NCBI RefSeq assembly: GCF_003003125.1
Contig: NZ_PVTZ01000013.1
Span: forward strand, 26,745 to 90,744
DNA: 64,000 bases
Direction: 5' to 3'
Source of the DNA: Laceyella sediminis
GTDB taxonomy: Bacteria; Bacillota; Bacilli; Thermoactinomycetales; Thermoactinomycetaceae
Positions 1-8,496 of the stretch are shown one piece after another. Under the pieces are notes generated by a model. That model made no database searches. It saw only the letters and a program-made list of their open reading frames with translations, and was not told where the DNA came from. Each line of letters opens with the position of its first letter. The stretch's first letter is position 1. The translations under genes and the position numbers were made by a program.

Positions 1-538
1 GCTTTTTCAACGCCACGTATCCCACTGCGACGGCAATCAGTGTGAGTGTGACTTGCACCACATTTTGCTCGATGTGGATGAGACCGTGACTAAACCACAC
101 TTCCAAAGCCATTGAGGGGAGCTTGCCGATGGCGGTGGACAAGAAAAACACCGACAAGGGAACAGTGGTCAACGCACCGACGAGGTTGACGGCCCCAGCG
201 GGAATGAACGGGGTGAGCCGGGCCAGGATTAGCGCGAGCCATTGTCTTAGGGGGGATAGATTGTTTAAGGTCTGCATCCATCGCCAATGCGTATGTCGCT
301 CCACCTTTGCTAGTTGAATACCTTTGCGGTAAAGGAGAAAAGCGGCGACTGAGCCGATCACTTCCCCCAGCCAGGATAATAATCCGCCAAGCCAAGGCCC
401 CCAAATCAACACATTGACGGTGGTGAGAAACACCGAAGGGATAAAACCGAGGACATGAATGATGCCATTGAGCAACAAACTGGCGGGAATCGCCCAATAT
501 CCGAGCTCAGAGAATAGGTGCGCCAATGAGTTTTCCAT
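1..538 (-). CDS. TVP38/TMEM64 family membrane protein (C-terminus beyond window)
   Basis: Reading the minus strand from an ATG at 538, preceded by GGAGG, gives an open frame of at least 179 residues that runs off the left edge. It is very hydrophobic, with several membrane segments, and carries the stretch LARLTPFIPAGAVNLVGAL, typical of the SNARE-associated/VTT (DedA-like) domain. Members are polytopic inner-membrane proteins, and bacterial DedA relatives have been linked to lipid flipping. The exact role of this one cannot be read from sequence. The gene is divergent from copZ. The family call is firm; the full length is unknown because of the window edge. Confidence 0.8.
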   Translation of the reverse strand, partial: MENSLAHLFSELGYWAIPASLLLNGIIHVLGFIPSVFLTTVNVLIWGPWLGGLLSWLGEVIGSVAAFLLYRKGIQLAKVERHTHWRWMQTLNNLSPLRQWLALILARLTPFIPAGAVNLVGALTTVPLSVFFLSTAIGKLPSMALEVWFSHGLIHIEQNVVQVTLTLIAVAVGYVALKK

Positions 539-626
539 TAAAATCCTCCAATAAATGACTTCCATCTTACATGCCTTTTGATTTGTTATAACATAAAACC
601 GTTCCAACGTCGCCTTTCGTCGGCCA

Positions 627-668
627 TTGCCTAAAAACGTTCTTTACATACTATGGTGGGGTATAGTA
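627..668 (+). promoter_or_regulatory. copZ promoter with CsoR-like operator
   Basis: A -35 TTGCCT (627-632) and -10 TACTAT (649-654) are 16 bases apart. The -10 is the left arm of a perfect inverted repeat, TACTAT-N8-ATAGTA (649-668), with a G-rich centre (GGTGGGGT). This is the arrangement of CsoR copper-repressor operators in Bacilli. Binding there would block the promoter when copper is low. No csoR or copA gene is present in the window. Confidence 0.65.
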
Positions 669-785
669 CCATGGGTGAAAAGGAGCTGATGTGTCACTCG
701 ATGCGATCTACTATATATGCGGCAGAGTGAGCGATGAGAGGTTGAGCTCCTATTGAAAATAATGAAGAAAAGAGGCGGATTCCGC

Positions 786-992
786 ATGCGCATGATCAAA
801 GAAACCTTGCGGGTGGAAGGCATGTCTTGTAACCATTGTGCCAATGCCGTCACGGGGGCACTTAAGGAATTGGCAGCGGAAGCGACGGTTGATTTAAAAG
901 CCGGCATGGTTACTGTGGCATACGATGAGAGTCGGGCCAATATGGAACAAATCAAAGCGGCGATTGAAGAGCAAGGGTATGATGTCATTTAA
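786..992 (+). CDS. copZ: CopZ-type copper chaperone
   Basis: A 68-residue heavy-metal-associated domain with the metal site GMSCNHC (Cys15 and Cys18). Such proteins carry Cu(I) in the cytoplasm and pass it to a CopA ATPase or to CsoR. I chose the ATG at 786 because AGAGGCGG lies 7 bases upstream; the open frame extends further up to a TTG at 753 without a ribosome site. The length matches CopZ (about 69 residues). It is preceded by a CsoR-like operator and followed by a terminator, so it is a single-gene unit. The usual partner copA is absent here and is presumably elsewhere in the genome. Confidence 0.88.
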   Translation: MRMIKETLRVEGMSCNHCANAVTGALKELAAEATVDLKAGMVTVAYDESRANMEQIKAAIEEQGYDVI

Positions 993-1020
993 CCGCTTGA
1001 CATCTGTAAAATGAAATAGT

Positions 1021-1068
1021 CAGGCCGTGGGTATTCACGATAGAAATGCCCGCGGCCTGCTCGTTTTG
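1021..1068 (+). terminator. Terminator after copZ
   Basis: CAGGCCGTGGGTATT pairs with AATGCCCGCGGCCTG (one wobble), followed by TCGTTTTGT. Confidence 0.8.
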
Positions 1069-1172
1069 TATCGCCTTGTAGCAAATCTGCGCAAGTTTAC
1101 CATTTGTTCAACTATTGTTAATTTAATGTTAAGGAAATTCGGGTAATAAAGGATTCGGAAACGGGTGCTTTC

Positions 1173-2636
1173 ATGAACAACAAGAGAAAAAGATTTGCCC
1201 TTGCCATGGCAGCCTGCTTATCTGTAACAACGATCTTGTCAAGTAACGTCAGTTTTGCTGAAACGACTGCATCGACAGAAGATCCTGCATGGACAACTTG
1301 GTTGCAAAAGCGTTCTCATGCTGTGGAAAAGCTGGCTCCTAGCCAAGGGGACACTTATCGCGATTTACGCTTTTTGAAAAAGGTCCTGAAAGGCAAACGA
1401 GTCGTCATGTTGGGGGAAAGCTCACATGGTGCCGCTGAGTTCAACTCCGCCAAAGCGAGATTGATCCAGTATTTGCATGAAGAGCTGGATTATGATGTCA
1501 TCGCTTTTGAATCCGGTCTGGTTGAAACGGCCGCCGCCGATTTGCACGCAGGACAAGCGACTCCGCTAAATACAATGCAGAACGCCATTTATGGCATATG
1601 GCACACAAAAGAAACGCTCCCGCTCTTCGAATATTTGAAAAAGGAGAAAAACAGCAAAGATCCGCTCACGCTTGCTGGGTTTGACATGCAACCGCAAGGC
1701 AACTATCAAGAATTTTTGAAGAAATGGTTCGAGTCTGTCGATCCGGCCATGGCGGAAAAAGCGTATCAAACGGAAAGTCGTTTTCTGCAAACCTATGCCA
1801 CAGAAACCGATGTGGAGCGGTTCCGCGCTGAAAAAGGGTCATTGATCAACGCTTATAAGGATCTGCTGAAGTTTGTTCGGGATAACAAACGAGCATTGTC
1901 CAGCCGTTACCCGAAACATCCCAAATTGATCGCAATTACTGAATATGCGTTGCGAGACCGCATTCACACCATCGATCACATTTTGGAGAAATATATCCTG
2001 TTTGCCAAGTATATGCAAGAGGAGAAATACGAAGAAGCTCAAAAGGCGTTGGATGAAGCCTCCGTGTTGCGGGATCAAGCAATGGCGAAGCACCTCACTT
2101 GGTTGGCCGAAAAACTGTATCCTAACAAAAAGATCATTGTATGGGCGCATAATATCCATGTTCGAAAAGCCAACACCAAGACCGTCAACCCATACAGAAC
2201 TTCCGTACCTACCATGGGGCAGCTGTTGCCACACCGCATGAAAAACAAATCGTATGTGGTCGGTCTGTACATGAATCGTGGGGTTTCCGCGCTTAACAAC
2301 AGGGAGCCTGCGCCGGTGCGCTATCCTCATCCGGAAGGCAATCTGGAGTCCATTCTGGAGAAAGCCGGACACACCAATTTGTTTGTGGATTTGTTGCGTC
2401 AAGGCAACAAACCAGGTACCAAATGGATGTACACGGAACGCCAAGCCCTAGACTGGGGGCTGTGGGATGAGAAGTTGGTACCACGCGAACAGTATGACGG
2501 AATTTTATTTATTGATGAGACGCACATGCCTGCATATATTGACAACCAAACCAAATCTCTCAAATCCGCGCCCTCCGTTCGTTCTGCATCCGGGGTAGAG
2601 CCTTGGGTTCACGGATCGATCTGGGGACACAGATAA
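1173..2636 (+). CDS. Secreted erythromycin esterase family protein
   Basis: 487 residues. A signal peptide (Lys/Arg-rich start, hydrophobic core to about residue 29, FAE cleavage region) is followed by an erythromycin-esterase (Ere) domain. The GESSHG motif at residues 81-86 matches the LGExxHG motif that holds a catalytic His in this superfamily; a second conserved block is WAHNIHVRK. Characterised EreA/EreB enzymes hydrolyse the macrolide lactone, but most chromosomal homologues, including the Bacillus succinoglycan-biosynthesis-like group, have unproven substrates. The export signal is not typical of true resistance esterases, which act in the cytoplasm. Ribosome site is weak. The gene stands alone, with terminators on both sides. 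Confidence 0.82.
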   Translation: MNNKRKRFALAMAACLSVTTILSSNVSFAETTASTEDPAWTTWLQKRSHAVEKLAPSQGDTYRDLRFLKKVLKGKRVVMLGESSHGAAEFNSAKARLIQYLHEELDYDVIAFESGLVETAAADLHAGQATPLNTMQNAIYGIWHTKETLPLFEYLKKEKNSKDPLTLAGFDMQPQGNYQEFLKKWFESVDPAMAEKAYQTESRFLQTYATETDVERFRAEKGSLINAYKDLLKFVRDNKRALSSRYPKHPKLIAITEYALRDRIHTIDHILEKYILFAKYMQEEKYEEAQKALDEASVLRDQAMAKHLTWLAEKLYPNKKIIVWAHNIHVRKANTKTVNPYRTSVPTMGQLLPHRMKNKSYVVGLYMNRGVSALNNREPAPVRYPHPEGNLESILEKAGHTNLFVDLLRQGNKPGTKWMYTERQALDWGLWDEKLVPREQYDGILFIDETHMPAYIDNQTKSLKSAPSVRSASGVEPWVHGSIWGHR

Positions 2637-2651
2637 ATATCGTGCTCAACT

Positions 2652-2690
2652 AGCGGCCCAATCCCAAAGCAAGGGATTGGGCCGCTGGTT
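2652..2690 (+). terminator. Terminator after the erythromycin esterase gene
   Basis: A perfect 14-base stem, AGCGGCCCAATCCC (2652-2665) with GGGATTGGGCCGCT (2673-2686), then GGTTGTCGTT. Confidence 0.75.
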
Positions 2691-2861
2691 GTCGTTGGAG
2701 TAGCATAAACCAGTCAACAAAAAAAGGTGGATCAGGATAAATATTCAATGTTTCATCCATATATTTCATTATAAAATGCCAAAAGTACAAAGGAGATGTT
2801 TGTTTTTTAGCTTAATTTATTATTATAACAGTTAATTAATTTAGAATTTATAGAATATATC

Positions 2862-2890
2862 TTGACAATAATAGTTATCTGATGAATAAT
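2862..2890 (+). promoter_or_regulatory. Promoter of the glutamyl endopeptidase gene
   Basis: TTGACA (2862-2867), a 17-base spacer and AATAAT (2885-2890) form a SigA-type promoter in an AT-rich upstream region. Confidence 0.6.
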
Positions 2891-2934
2891 ATTTTTGGAA
2901 GTTGAGTTTAACATTTTAGAAAGGTGTGAATATA

Positions 2935-3897
2935 TTGGCCAAAAAGAAGCGCATAGGGCTGTCGATTGTTTCTCTGTCCCTTTCGGCTGTTCTCGCTTTG
3001 CCGCTAGCAGTAGGCACACCAACCGCAAGTGCGACATCGGGCAAGCTTTCACCACATACGCCTGTGTCCAGTGACGGCACTATTTTTGAAGCGGCGAAGA
3101 CCTTTAGCGGTGTTGTGACCGAGGCCAATGGTTCCTATGTGAAAGGGTATGAAGGAACAGGCAAAAAGTCCCCGGTTAAGATCAAAGGAGGCAACGTGGC
3201 TCCCGTCCGTTCCGCAGAGGGGAACGAAGGCGACGTGAGCACCGAATCCGTGATCGGCACGGATGAGCGCACCCGGGTGACCACCACTACTACATATCCC
3301 TACCGCGCTATCGCTCATATTGAAAGCGATATCGGTGGTTGTACCGGTTGGATGATTGACGCCGACACTGTGGCGACGGCGGGTCACTGCATTTATGATC
3401 CGGGTTCCGGCAAATGGGCTTCTTGGGCCAAAGTATACCCCGGACGCAACGGAAGCACCGCTCCGTATGGTTACGCCAATGCGGTAAACTTCTTCTCCGT
3501 CACGGGCTGGACGCAAAATGGCGACACCAACTATGATTATGGTGCGATCAAATTGGATAAGCCCATCGGCGACAGCACGGGATGGTTTGGTTTGCGCGTG
3601 GTATCCGGTTCGTTGAATGGGATGGCGCAAAACATCAGCGGGTACCCCGGTGACAAAACCTACGGTACCCAGTGGGAGGATGCCGACCAAGTTCGTGAAA
3701 CTTACACATATAAAGTGCACTATGCCAATGATACCTACGGCGGACAAAGTGGCTCGCCGGTTTACAACTCCAGCAGTTGCGGCACTTGTAGCATCGCTAT
3801 CCACACCAATGGCGTATATGGCGGCAACCCTTACAATCGGGGAACCCGTATTACTCAAGAGGTGTTTAATAATCTGAACACTTGGAAAAACAGATAA
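2935..3897 (+). CDS. V8-like glutamyl endopeptidase precursor
   Basis: Secreted S1B serine protease of 320 residues. The first 33 residues are a signal peptide and about residues 34-118 look like a propeptide. The mature domain shows TAGHC (His151), NYDYGAIKL (Asp201) and GQSGSPV (Ser272). His290 in AIHTNG is at the position that gives staphylococcal V8 and Bacillus glutamyl endopeptidases their preference for Glu. Two Cys pairs are possible. I chose the TTG at 2935, since AGAAAGG sits at a normal distance; a GTG at 2926 is too close to it. Single-gene unit with its own promoter and terminator. Confidence 0.88.
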   Translation: MAKKKRIGLSIVSLSLSAVLALPLAVGTPTASATSGKLSPHTPVSSDGTIFEAAKTFSGVVTEANGSYVKGYEGTGKKSPVKIKGGNVAPVRSAEGNEGDVSTESVIGTDERTRVTTTTTYPYRAIAHIESDIGGCTGWMIDADTVATAGHCIYDPGSGKWASWAKVYPGRNGSTAPYGYANAVNFFSVTGWTQNGDTNYDYGAIKLDKPIGDSTGWFGLRVVSGSLNGMAQNISGYPGDKTYGTQWEDADQVRETYTYKVHYANDTYGGQSGSPVYNSSSCGTCSIAIHTNGVYGGNPYNRGTRITQEVFNNLNTWKNR

Positions 3898-3916
3898 TTC
3901 CATACAAAAATGATTT

Positions 3917-3960
3917 CCTTCCCTGATTGTCGCCAATCAGGGAAGGGCTTTTTTTTTTTA
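3917..3960 (+). terminator. Terminator after the protease gene
   Basis: A 13-base perfect stem (CCTTCCCTGATTG with its complement, 3917-3946) and a run of more than ten T. Confidence 0.92.
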
Positions 3961-4040
3961 TAGCCGTGTGCTACGGGCATTGTGTTAGAAGTAGGGAGCC
4001 CACGCGCTTCCAGCCACCGAAGCAATGGATTACATTGCGC

Positions 4041-4080
4041 CAGACAAACACCACTTGTTTCGACAGGTGGTGTTTGTCTG
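4041..4080. other. 18-bp hairpin with TTCG tetraloop in a gene-poor stretch
   Basis: CAGACAAACACCACTTGT (4041-4058) pairs with 4063-4080 with one G-T wobble around a TTCG loop. It is followed by TTTG but has no real T-tract. The 540 bases from 3961 to 4499 hold no supported gene; apart from this hairpin I see only a weak promoter for topB (TTGGTT 4403, TATACA 4425). Confidence 0.6.
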
Positions 4081-4499
4081 TTTGCTCGTCGATTTCCATT
4101 CCCGAGGTGATGTGCGCCTCCAAGCGGTACGATGGAAAGGGGATGCGTTTATATTTTCTATAAAAATAAGTTTAATCAGAAGTATGTTATTATTTAATAC
4201 CCCACGCTAAATCGACGGAAAGCACAGGTGAAGGGATCATAAAGGGAGTAACAGAAAGGGCTTGAATTTTTATAAATGCGTGAAAATCAACCGCCAACCG
4301 CAAAGGACAGAGGGAGCCGTCTTTGCCGCATGTGCTCCTAATGTTTGATTAATGTTCCTTTTACCTGTTTGGTGTTTGCTTTGGGAAAAGGGGAGATGGG
4401 GTTTGGTTTCCGTCTTTTCTTTGTTATACAATGTTGATTGTTGATGACTTCACAAGATGGTAGAAACAGCAGGCGCGGATGCATGAAAGGATGTTAAAG

Positions 4500-6692
4500 A
4501 TGAGCAAAACAGTGGTGTTGGCTGAAAAGCCTTCCGTTGGTAAAGACATAGCGAAGGTGTTGCGCTGCCATAAACAAGGTAATGGGTATTTCGAGGGGGA
4601 CCGGTATGTGGTGACCTGGGCCTTTGGCCATTTGGTTACCCACGCTGACCCGGAAGCGTACGGTGAGCAATATAAGAAATGGCGCTTGGAGGACTTGCCC
4701 TTGCTTCCTGACCGCTTGAAATTGGTGGTGATCAAGAAGACAGGTAGGCAATTCCAACAGGTGAAGCAATTGATGTCCAGACCAGATGTGAAAGAGATCG
4801 TCATCGCCACCGACGCAGGGCGCGAAGGGGAATTGGTGGCGCGCTGGGTGATTGAGAAAGCGCATGTTAAAAAGCCGATTAAGCGCCTGTGGATCTCATC
4901 CGTGACGGATAAGGCGATCAAGGAAGGATTTCAGCGCCTTAGGGACGGCAAAGAGTACGAGAACCTATATCATTCAGCTGCGGCGCGGGCGGAGGCCGAT
5001 TGGTTGGTGGGAATTAACGCAACGCGGGCCCTGACCTGCAAGCATAACGCCCAGCTTTCTTGCGGACGGGTGCAGACGCCTACGTTGGCGATGATCGCCC
5101 AACGCGAAGCGGAGATCAAGAACTTTAAGCCAAAAGCTTTCTACGGGATGGAAGCGGAGGCCGAAAATGGTCTCAAGTTGGTCTGGCAGGATGGCAAATC
5201 GAAGGATTGGCGCATCTTCTCGCAAGAAAAGCGCGATCGGTTGCTTTCCATGTTGGGCAATCGGGAAGCGGTTGTCACCGAAGTGCGGAAGACCAAAAAG
5301 AAACGTTTTGCCCCATCGCTTTATGATCTGACCGAATTGCAAAGGGAAGCCAACCAGCGGTTTGGCTATTCCGCAAAGGAAACGCTGTCCACCCTGCAAT
5401 CGCTGTACGAATATCATAAAGTGGTCACGTATCCCCGTACTGATTCCAGGTATCTCTCTTCCGACATCGTGAGCACCTTGAAGGATCGTATCGAGGCTTG
5501 CCGGGTCGGGCCGTATGTCCAGCTGGCCCAGCAGGCCCGCCTCCATCTGAAACCGGGTAAACATGTTGTGGATGATAGCAAAGTATCGGATCACCACGCG
5601 ATCATTCCCACGGAAGAACCGGTGTTTCTGGACAAGTTGAGCGTTAAGGAGCGGAAGATCTATGACCTTGTCGTCAAACGGTTTTTGGCGGTGATGTACC
5701 CACCGTTTGAATATGAGCAAACCACGGTGCGGGCGGACATTGGCGGCGAGACGTTTGTCGCCAAAGGGAAAGTGATCTTGGCGCAGGGTTGGAAACAGGT
5801 TTATGGCGATTTGGTGGAAGAGGAAGAAGAAAAGGAAGGCATCAAAGAGCAAATATTGCCGAAGCTGACTGAAGGACAACGACTCGCCATCCGCGCGATC
5901 AACCCGACCCAAGGGGAAACCAAGCCGCCGGAACTGTTTACGGAGGGCAGTCTGCTCGCGGCAATGGAGAATCCAGCCAAGTTCATGGGCAATGAGCGGA
6001 AAGATTTGATCAAAACATTGGGAGAAACCGGTGGGTTGGGCACAGTGGCTACCCGTGCCGACATCATTGAAAAATTGTTTGACAGCTACCTGATCGAAAA
6101 AAACGGCAAGCATATCCGTATCACTTCCAAAGGAAAGCAGCTCCTCGATTTGGTGCCGGAAGAACTGAAGTCGCCGGCATTGACGGCCAAATGGGAGCAA
6201 AAGCTGAGTGCAATTGCCAAAGGGAAGCTGAACAAAGCCGCTTTTGTCTCAGAGATGAGGGGGTATGCCAAGGCCGTGGTCAACGAGATCAAAGAAAGCG
6301 AGAAAACGTTTCGGCATGATAATCTGTCGACCAAAAAATGCCCGGACTGCGGCAAACGGTTGTTGGAAGTGAAGGGCAAAAAAGGGCAGATGCTGGTTTG
6401 TCAGGATCGGGAATGCGGGTACCGCAAGAGCGTCTCTATCGTCACCAATGCTCGGTGCCCCGAATGCAAGAAGAAGCTGGAACTGCGCGGAGAAGGGGAG
6501 GGCCGGATCTTCGTCTGCACCTGCGGCCACCGCGAGAAGTACGCAGCATTCCAACAACGCAAAGAGAAAGAGAAAAAAGGCAAGGTGTCGCGACGGGAGA
6601 TTGCCAACTATATCAAACAGCAAAATAAGCAACAAGAAGAAGGGCATCCTGCTTTGAAAGAAGCACTGTCCAAGTTGTTTAAACAAGATTAA
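4500..6692 (+). CDS. topB: DNA topoisomerase III
   Basis: Type IA topoisomerase of 730 residues that cuts and rejoins one DNA strand to unlink replication and recombination intermediates. The TOPRIM domain starts at VVLAEKPS and carries DAGREGE (105-111). The active-site Tyr311 lies in VVTYPRTDS. The C-terminus has two zinc-ribbon units: CPDCGK with a CxxxxC pair, and CPECKK with CTC. ATG 4500 was chosen because AAAGGA precedes it by about 9 bases; an upstream in-frame ATG at 4479 has no ribosome site. Length agrees with B. subtilis TopB (727). Single-gene unit with its own terminator. Confidence 0.96.
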   Translation: MSKTVVLAEKPSVGKDIAKVLRCHKQGNGYFEGDRYVVTWAFGHLVTHADPEAYGEQYKKWRLEDLPLLPDRLKLVVIKKTGRQFQQVKQLMSRPDVKEIVIATDAGREGELVARWVIEKAHVKKPIKRLWISSVTDKAIKEGFQRLRDGKEYENLYHSAAARAEADWLVGINATRALTCKHNAQLSCGRVQTPTLAMIAQREAEIKNFKPKAFYGMEAEAENGLKLVWQDGKSKDWRIFSQEKRDRLLSMLGNREAVVTEVRKTKKKRFAPSLYDLTELQREANQRFGYSAKETLSTLQSLYEYHKVVTYPRTDSRYLSSDIVSTLKDRIEACRVGPYVQLAQQARLHLKPGKHVVDDSKVSDHHAIIPTEEPVFLDKLSVKERKIYDLVVKRFLAVMYPPFEYEQTTVRADIGGETFVAKGKVILAQGWKQVYGDLVEEEEEKEGIKEQILPKLTEGQRLAIRAINPTQGETKPPELFTEGSLLAAMENPAKFMGNERKDLIKTLGETGGLGTVATRADIIEKLFDSYLIEKNGKHIRITSKGKQLLDLVPEELKSPALTAKWEQKLSAIAKGKLNKAAFVSEMRGYAKAVVNEIKESEKTFRHDNLSTKKCPDCGKRLLEVKGKKGQMLVCQDRECGYRKSVSIVTNARCPECKKKLELRGEGEGRIFVCTCGHREKYAAFQQRKEKEKKGKVSRREIANYIKQQNKQQEEGHPALKEALSKLFKQD

Positions 6693-6729
6693 TGCCGCTT
6701 GGCGCAAGAGATGCCGTTAACCAATTAAA

Positions 6730-6773
6730 AACCGCTCGCCTCCACATCAGATGATAGAAGGCGGGCGGTTTCA
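6730..6773 (+). terminator. Terminator after topB
   Basis: AACCGCTCGCCT pairs with AGGCGGGCGGTT (one wobble), followed by TTTCATG. Confidence 0.75.
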
Positions 6774-6849
6774 TGACTGATTGCATTGTCTATCCGTCGA
6801 AACCGAGTGTGTCCTAGATAAATTTGTGGCTTAATCAGGCTCAATGGCG

Positions 6850-7002
6850 CTAGCTGAATTTTTTAAGAATTTGCCGCAAGGCGAACAATGACAGCAAGAA
6901 GGCAGTAGAAGACAATGTGAGCGAGGCACGGGCAAAGAGTCGTTGCACCGCGCGGCTACAACCATGGGAGTTCACCCTTAAGATGCGTGTGAATGTTTTC
7001 AT
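6850..7002 (-). CDS. Small hydrophobic protein, unknown
   Basis: A 50-residue frame beginning at ATG 7002 on the minus strand behind an excellent ribosome site (AGGAGAG, 7 bases away). The N-terminus is basic (MKTFTRILR) and residues about 27-41 form a single membrane-length hydrophobic stretch (LTLSSTAFLLSLFAL), ending KKFS. It looks like a small membrane peptide. I recognise no family. It sits alone in the 435-base gap between topB and the next small gene. It rests on the ribosome site and composition only. Confidence 0.42.
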   Translation of the reverse strand: MKTFTRILRVNSHGCSRAVQRLFARASLTLSSTAFLLSLFALRQILKKFS

Positions 7003-7126
7003 ATTTCACTCTCCTGCTTGCGGAATAAAGCAATACATCGGACTATAGGCATTTTTATTTATATTTATATAAAACATTATATCATCCGTAATTAAGAGAA
7101 ACATAGCGGTGAAGGAGGGTGAATTG

Positions 7127-7315
7127 GTGACAATGCTGGGACAACTGTGGATAGTGGAGGTTAAAAAATTTCTTTATGAAGAGATGTCTGCTCCAAAAGC
7201 GAAAATCTATGCAATCAAAGGCTTTTGGGGTATCAGTGGTGCGGTGGCACAAGGGATCACGGATGATTTTGGACAAGGTGTAGCCAGCGTCAAGTGCAAA
7301 TTTGTGTTAAACTAA
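7127..7315 (+). CDS. Small hypothetical protein, 62 residues
   Basis: A GTG start at 7127 lies 7 bases after AAGGAGGG, one of the strongest ribosome sites in the window, which decides this start over an upstream GTG at 7109. The product is 62 residues with a basic-amphipathic first half (GQLWIVEVKKFLYEEM) and a glycine-rich second half (WGISGAVAQGITDDFG). I do not recognise a family. It is followed by a 180-base gap before the yitT-family gene, so it may be its own unit. Confidence 0.6.
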   Translation: MTMLGQLWIVEVKKFLYEEMSAPKAKIYAIKGFWGISGAVAQGITDDFGQGVASVKCKFVLN

Positions 7316-7497
7316 AACAAAAGAAAGTAATATGTTAAGTGTTTTTTGGATACAAAAGGTGTGCTGACGGTACCCCTTCGGGGGATTCCCATGCTGCCTG
7401 CATCCGATGGATACACTGTGGACATGTGATGGCAAAATATGGGTGGTGCCGTCCGCCCCAAACCTAACCAAACCACTAGTCAAAGGAGGAATGGCAT

Positions 7498-8400
7498 TTG
7501 ATTGCTGTTGCTGAAAAAAGAAATGAAGGAATCAAAGAAGAAGATCGCAAGAAGTTGGCATGGCTCAAAAGCTTGAAGCGGATCACCTTCATTTTGCTGG
7601 GTGCGATTCTTGTAGCCGTGGCACTGGAGATTTTTTTGGTCCCCAATGATGTAATTGACGGAGGGATTGTGGGCGTTTCCATCATTGTTTCCCACCTTTC
7701 CGGTTTAAACTTAGGGGTCTTATTATTTGTACTCAACCTTCCCTTCTTCTTTATCGGATATAAACAAATCGGGAAAACCTTCGCCCTGTCCACTCTGTTG
7801 GGCGTTATTGTCATGTCTGTTGGTACCAACTTGCTCCACTCGGTACCGGGTTTAACAGATGATCCTTTGTTGGCGGCGGTATTTGGAGGAATCATTTTGG
7901 GGATTGGCGTCGGCTTGGTTATCCGCAACGGTGGTTCCTTGGATGGAACGGAGATTTTGGCCATTCTGTTTAACAAAAAATTGCCGCTTTCCGTGGGTCA
8001 AACAGTGATGATTTTCAACCTGTTCATCCTTGGTAGTGCAGGGTTTGTGTTTGGTTGGGATCGGGCCATGTATTCCTTGATGGCTTATTTTATCGCTTTT
8101 AAAATGATCGATGTAGTGATCGAGGGCTTTGATGAAACGAAATCCGTATGGATCATCAGTGACAAACCGGAAGAGCTGGGGAATTGCATATTGCAACGTC
8201 TGGGTCGGGGCGTTACTTACTTAAATGGTGAAGGTGCTTACACCGGTGACTCCAAAAAAGTGATTTTTTGCGTCGTGACCCGTTTGGAAGAAGCCAAACT
8301 GAAGTTGATTGTAGAAGATGTGGATCCCCAAGCCTTTCTGGCGATCGGCCATATTCATGATGTGCAAGGCGGAAGATTTAAAAAGAAAGATATTCACTAA
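7498..8400 (+). CDS. YitT family membrane protein
   Basis: 300 residues. A short charged N-terminus is followed by about five to six membrane segments (DUF161/YitT domain) and a cytoplasmic DUF2179 domain at the C-terminus (TRLEEAKLKLIVEDVDPQ, ending in HDVQGGRFKKKD). The family is widespread in Firmicutes and of unproven function. The start is a TTG at 7498, 7 bases after AAAGGAGGA. An out-of-frame ATG at 7491, nearer the same ribosome site, would give only MAFDCCC before a stop. The gene is convergent with the ger operon. Confidence 0.9.
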   Translation: MIAVAEKRNEGIKEEDRKKLAWLKSLKRITFILLGAILVAVALEIFLVPNDVIDGGIVGVSIIVSHLSGLNLGVLLFVLNLPFFFIGYKQIGKTFALSTLLGVIVMSVGTNLLHSVPGLTDDPLLAAVFGGIILGIGVGLVIRNGGSLDGTEILAILFNKKLPLSVGQTVMIFNLFILGSAGFVFGWDRAMYSLMAYFIAFKMIDVVIEGFDETKSVWIISDKPEELGNCILQRLGRGVTYLNGEGAYTGDSKKVIFCVVTRLEEAKLKLIVEDVDPQAFLAIGHIHDVQGGRFKKKDIH

Positions 8401-8447
8401 CACAACGAGCTCTTTTCCCTTCCCATCTGGGAACAGGTTCATAAGCA

Positions 8448-8494
8448 TCGCCTGTTCAAGTGAAGACTTGAACAGGCGATTTGTCGTATTTTTG
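8448..8494 (+). terminator. Terminator after the yitT-family gene
   Basis: A perfect 13-base stem, TCGCCTGTTCAAG (8448-8460) with 8467-8479, then TTTGTCGTATTTTT. Confidence 0.88.
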
Positions 8495-8496
8495 GG

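Noticed and set aside
3049..3936. 295-residue minus-strand frame
   Set aside because: Antisense of the glutamyl endopeptidase; overlaps the terminator; no motif.
4974..6200. 408-residue open frame on the minus strand
   Set aside because: It is antisense to topB, shows no family motif or ribosome site, and is explained by codon bias of the topB frame.
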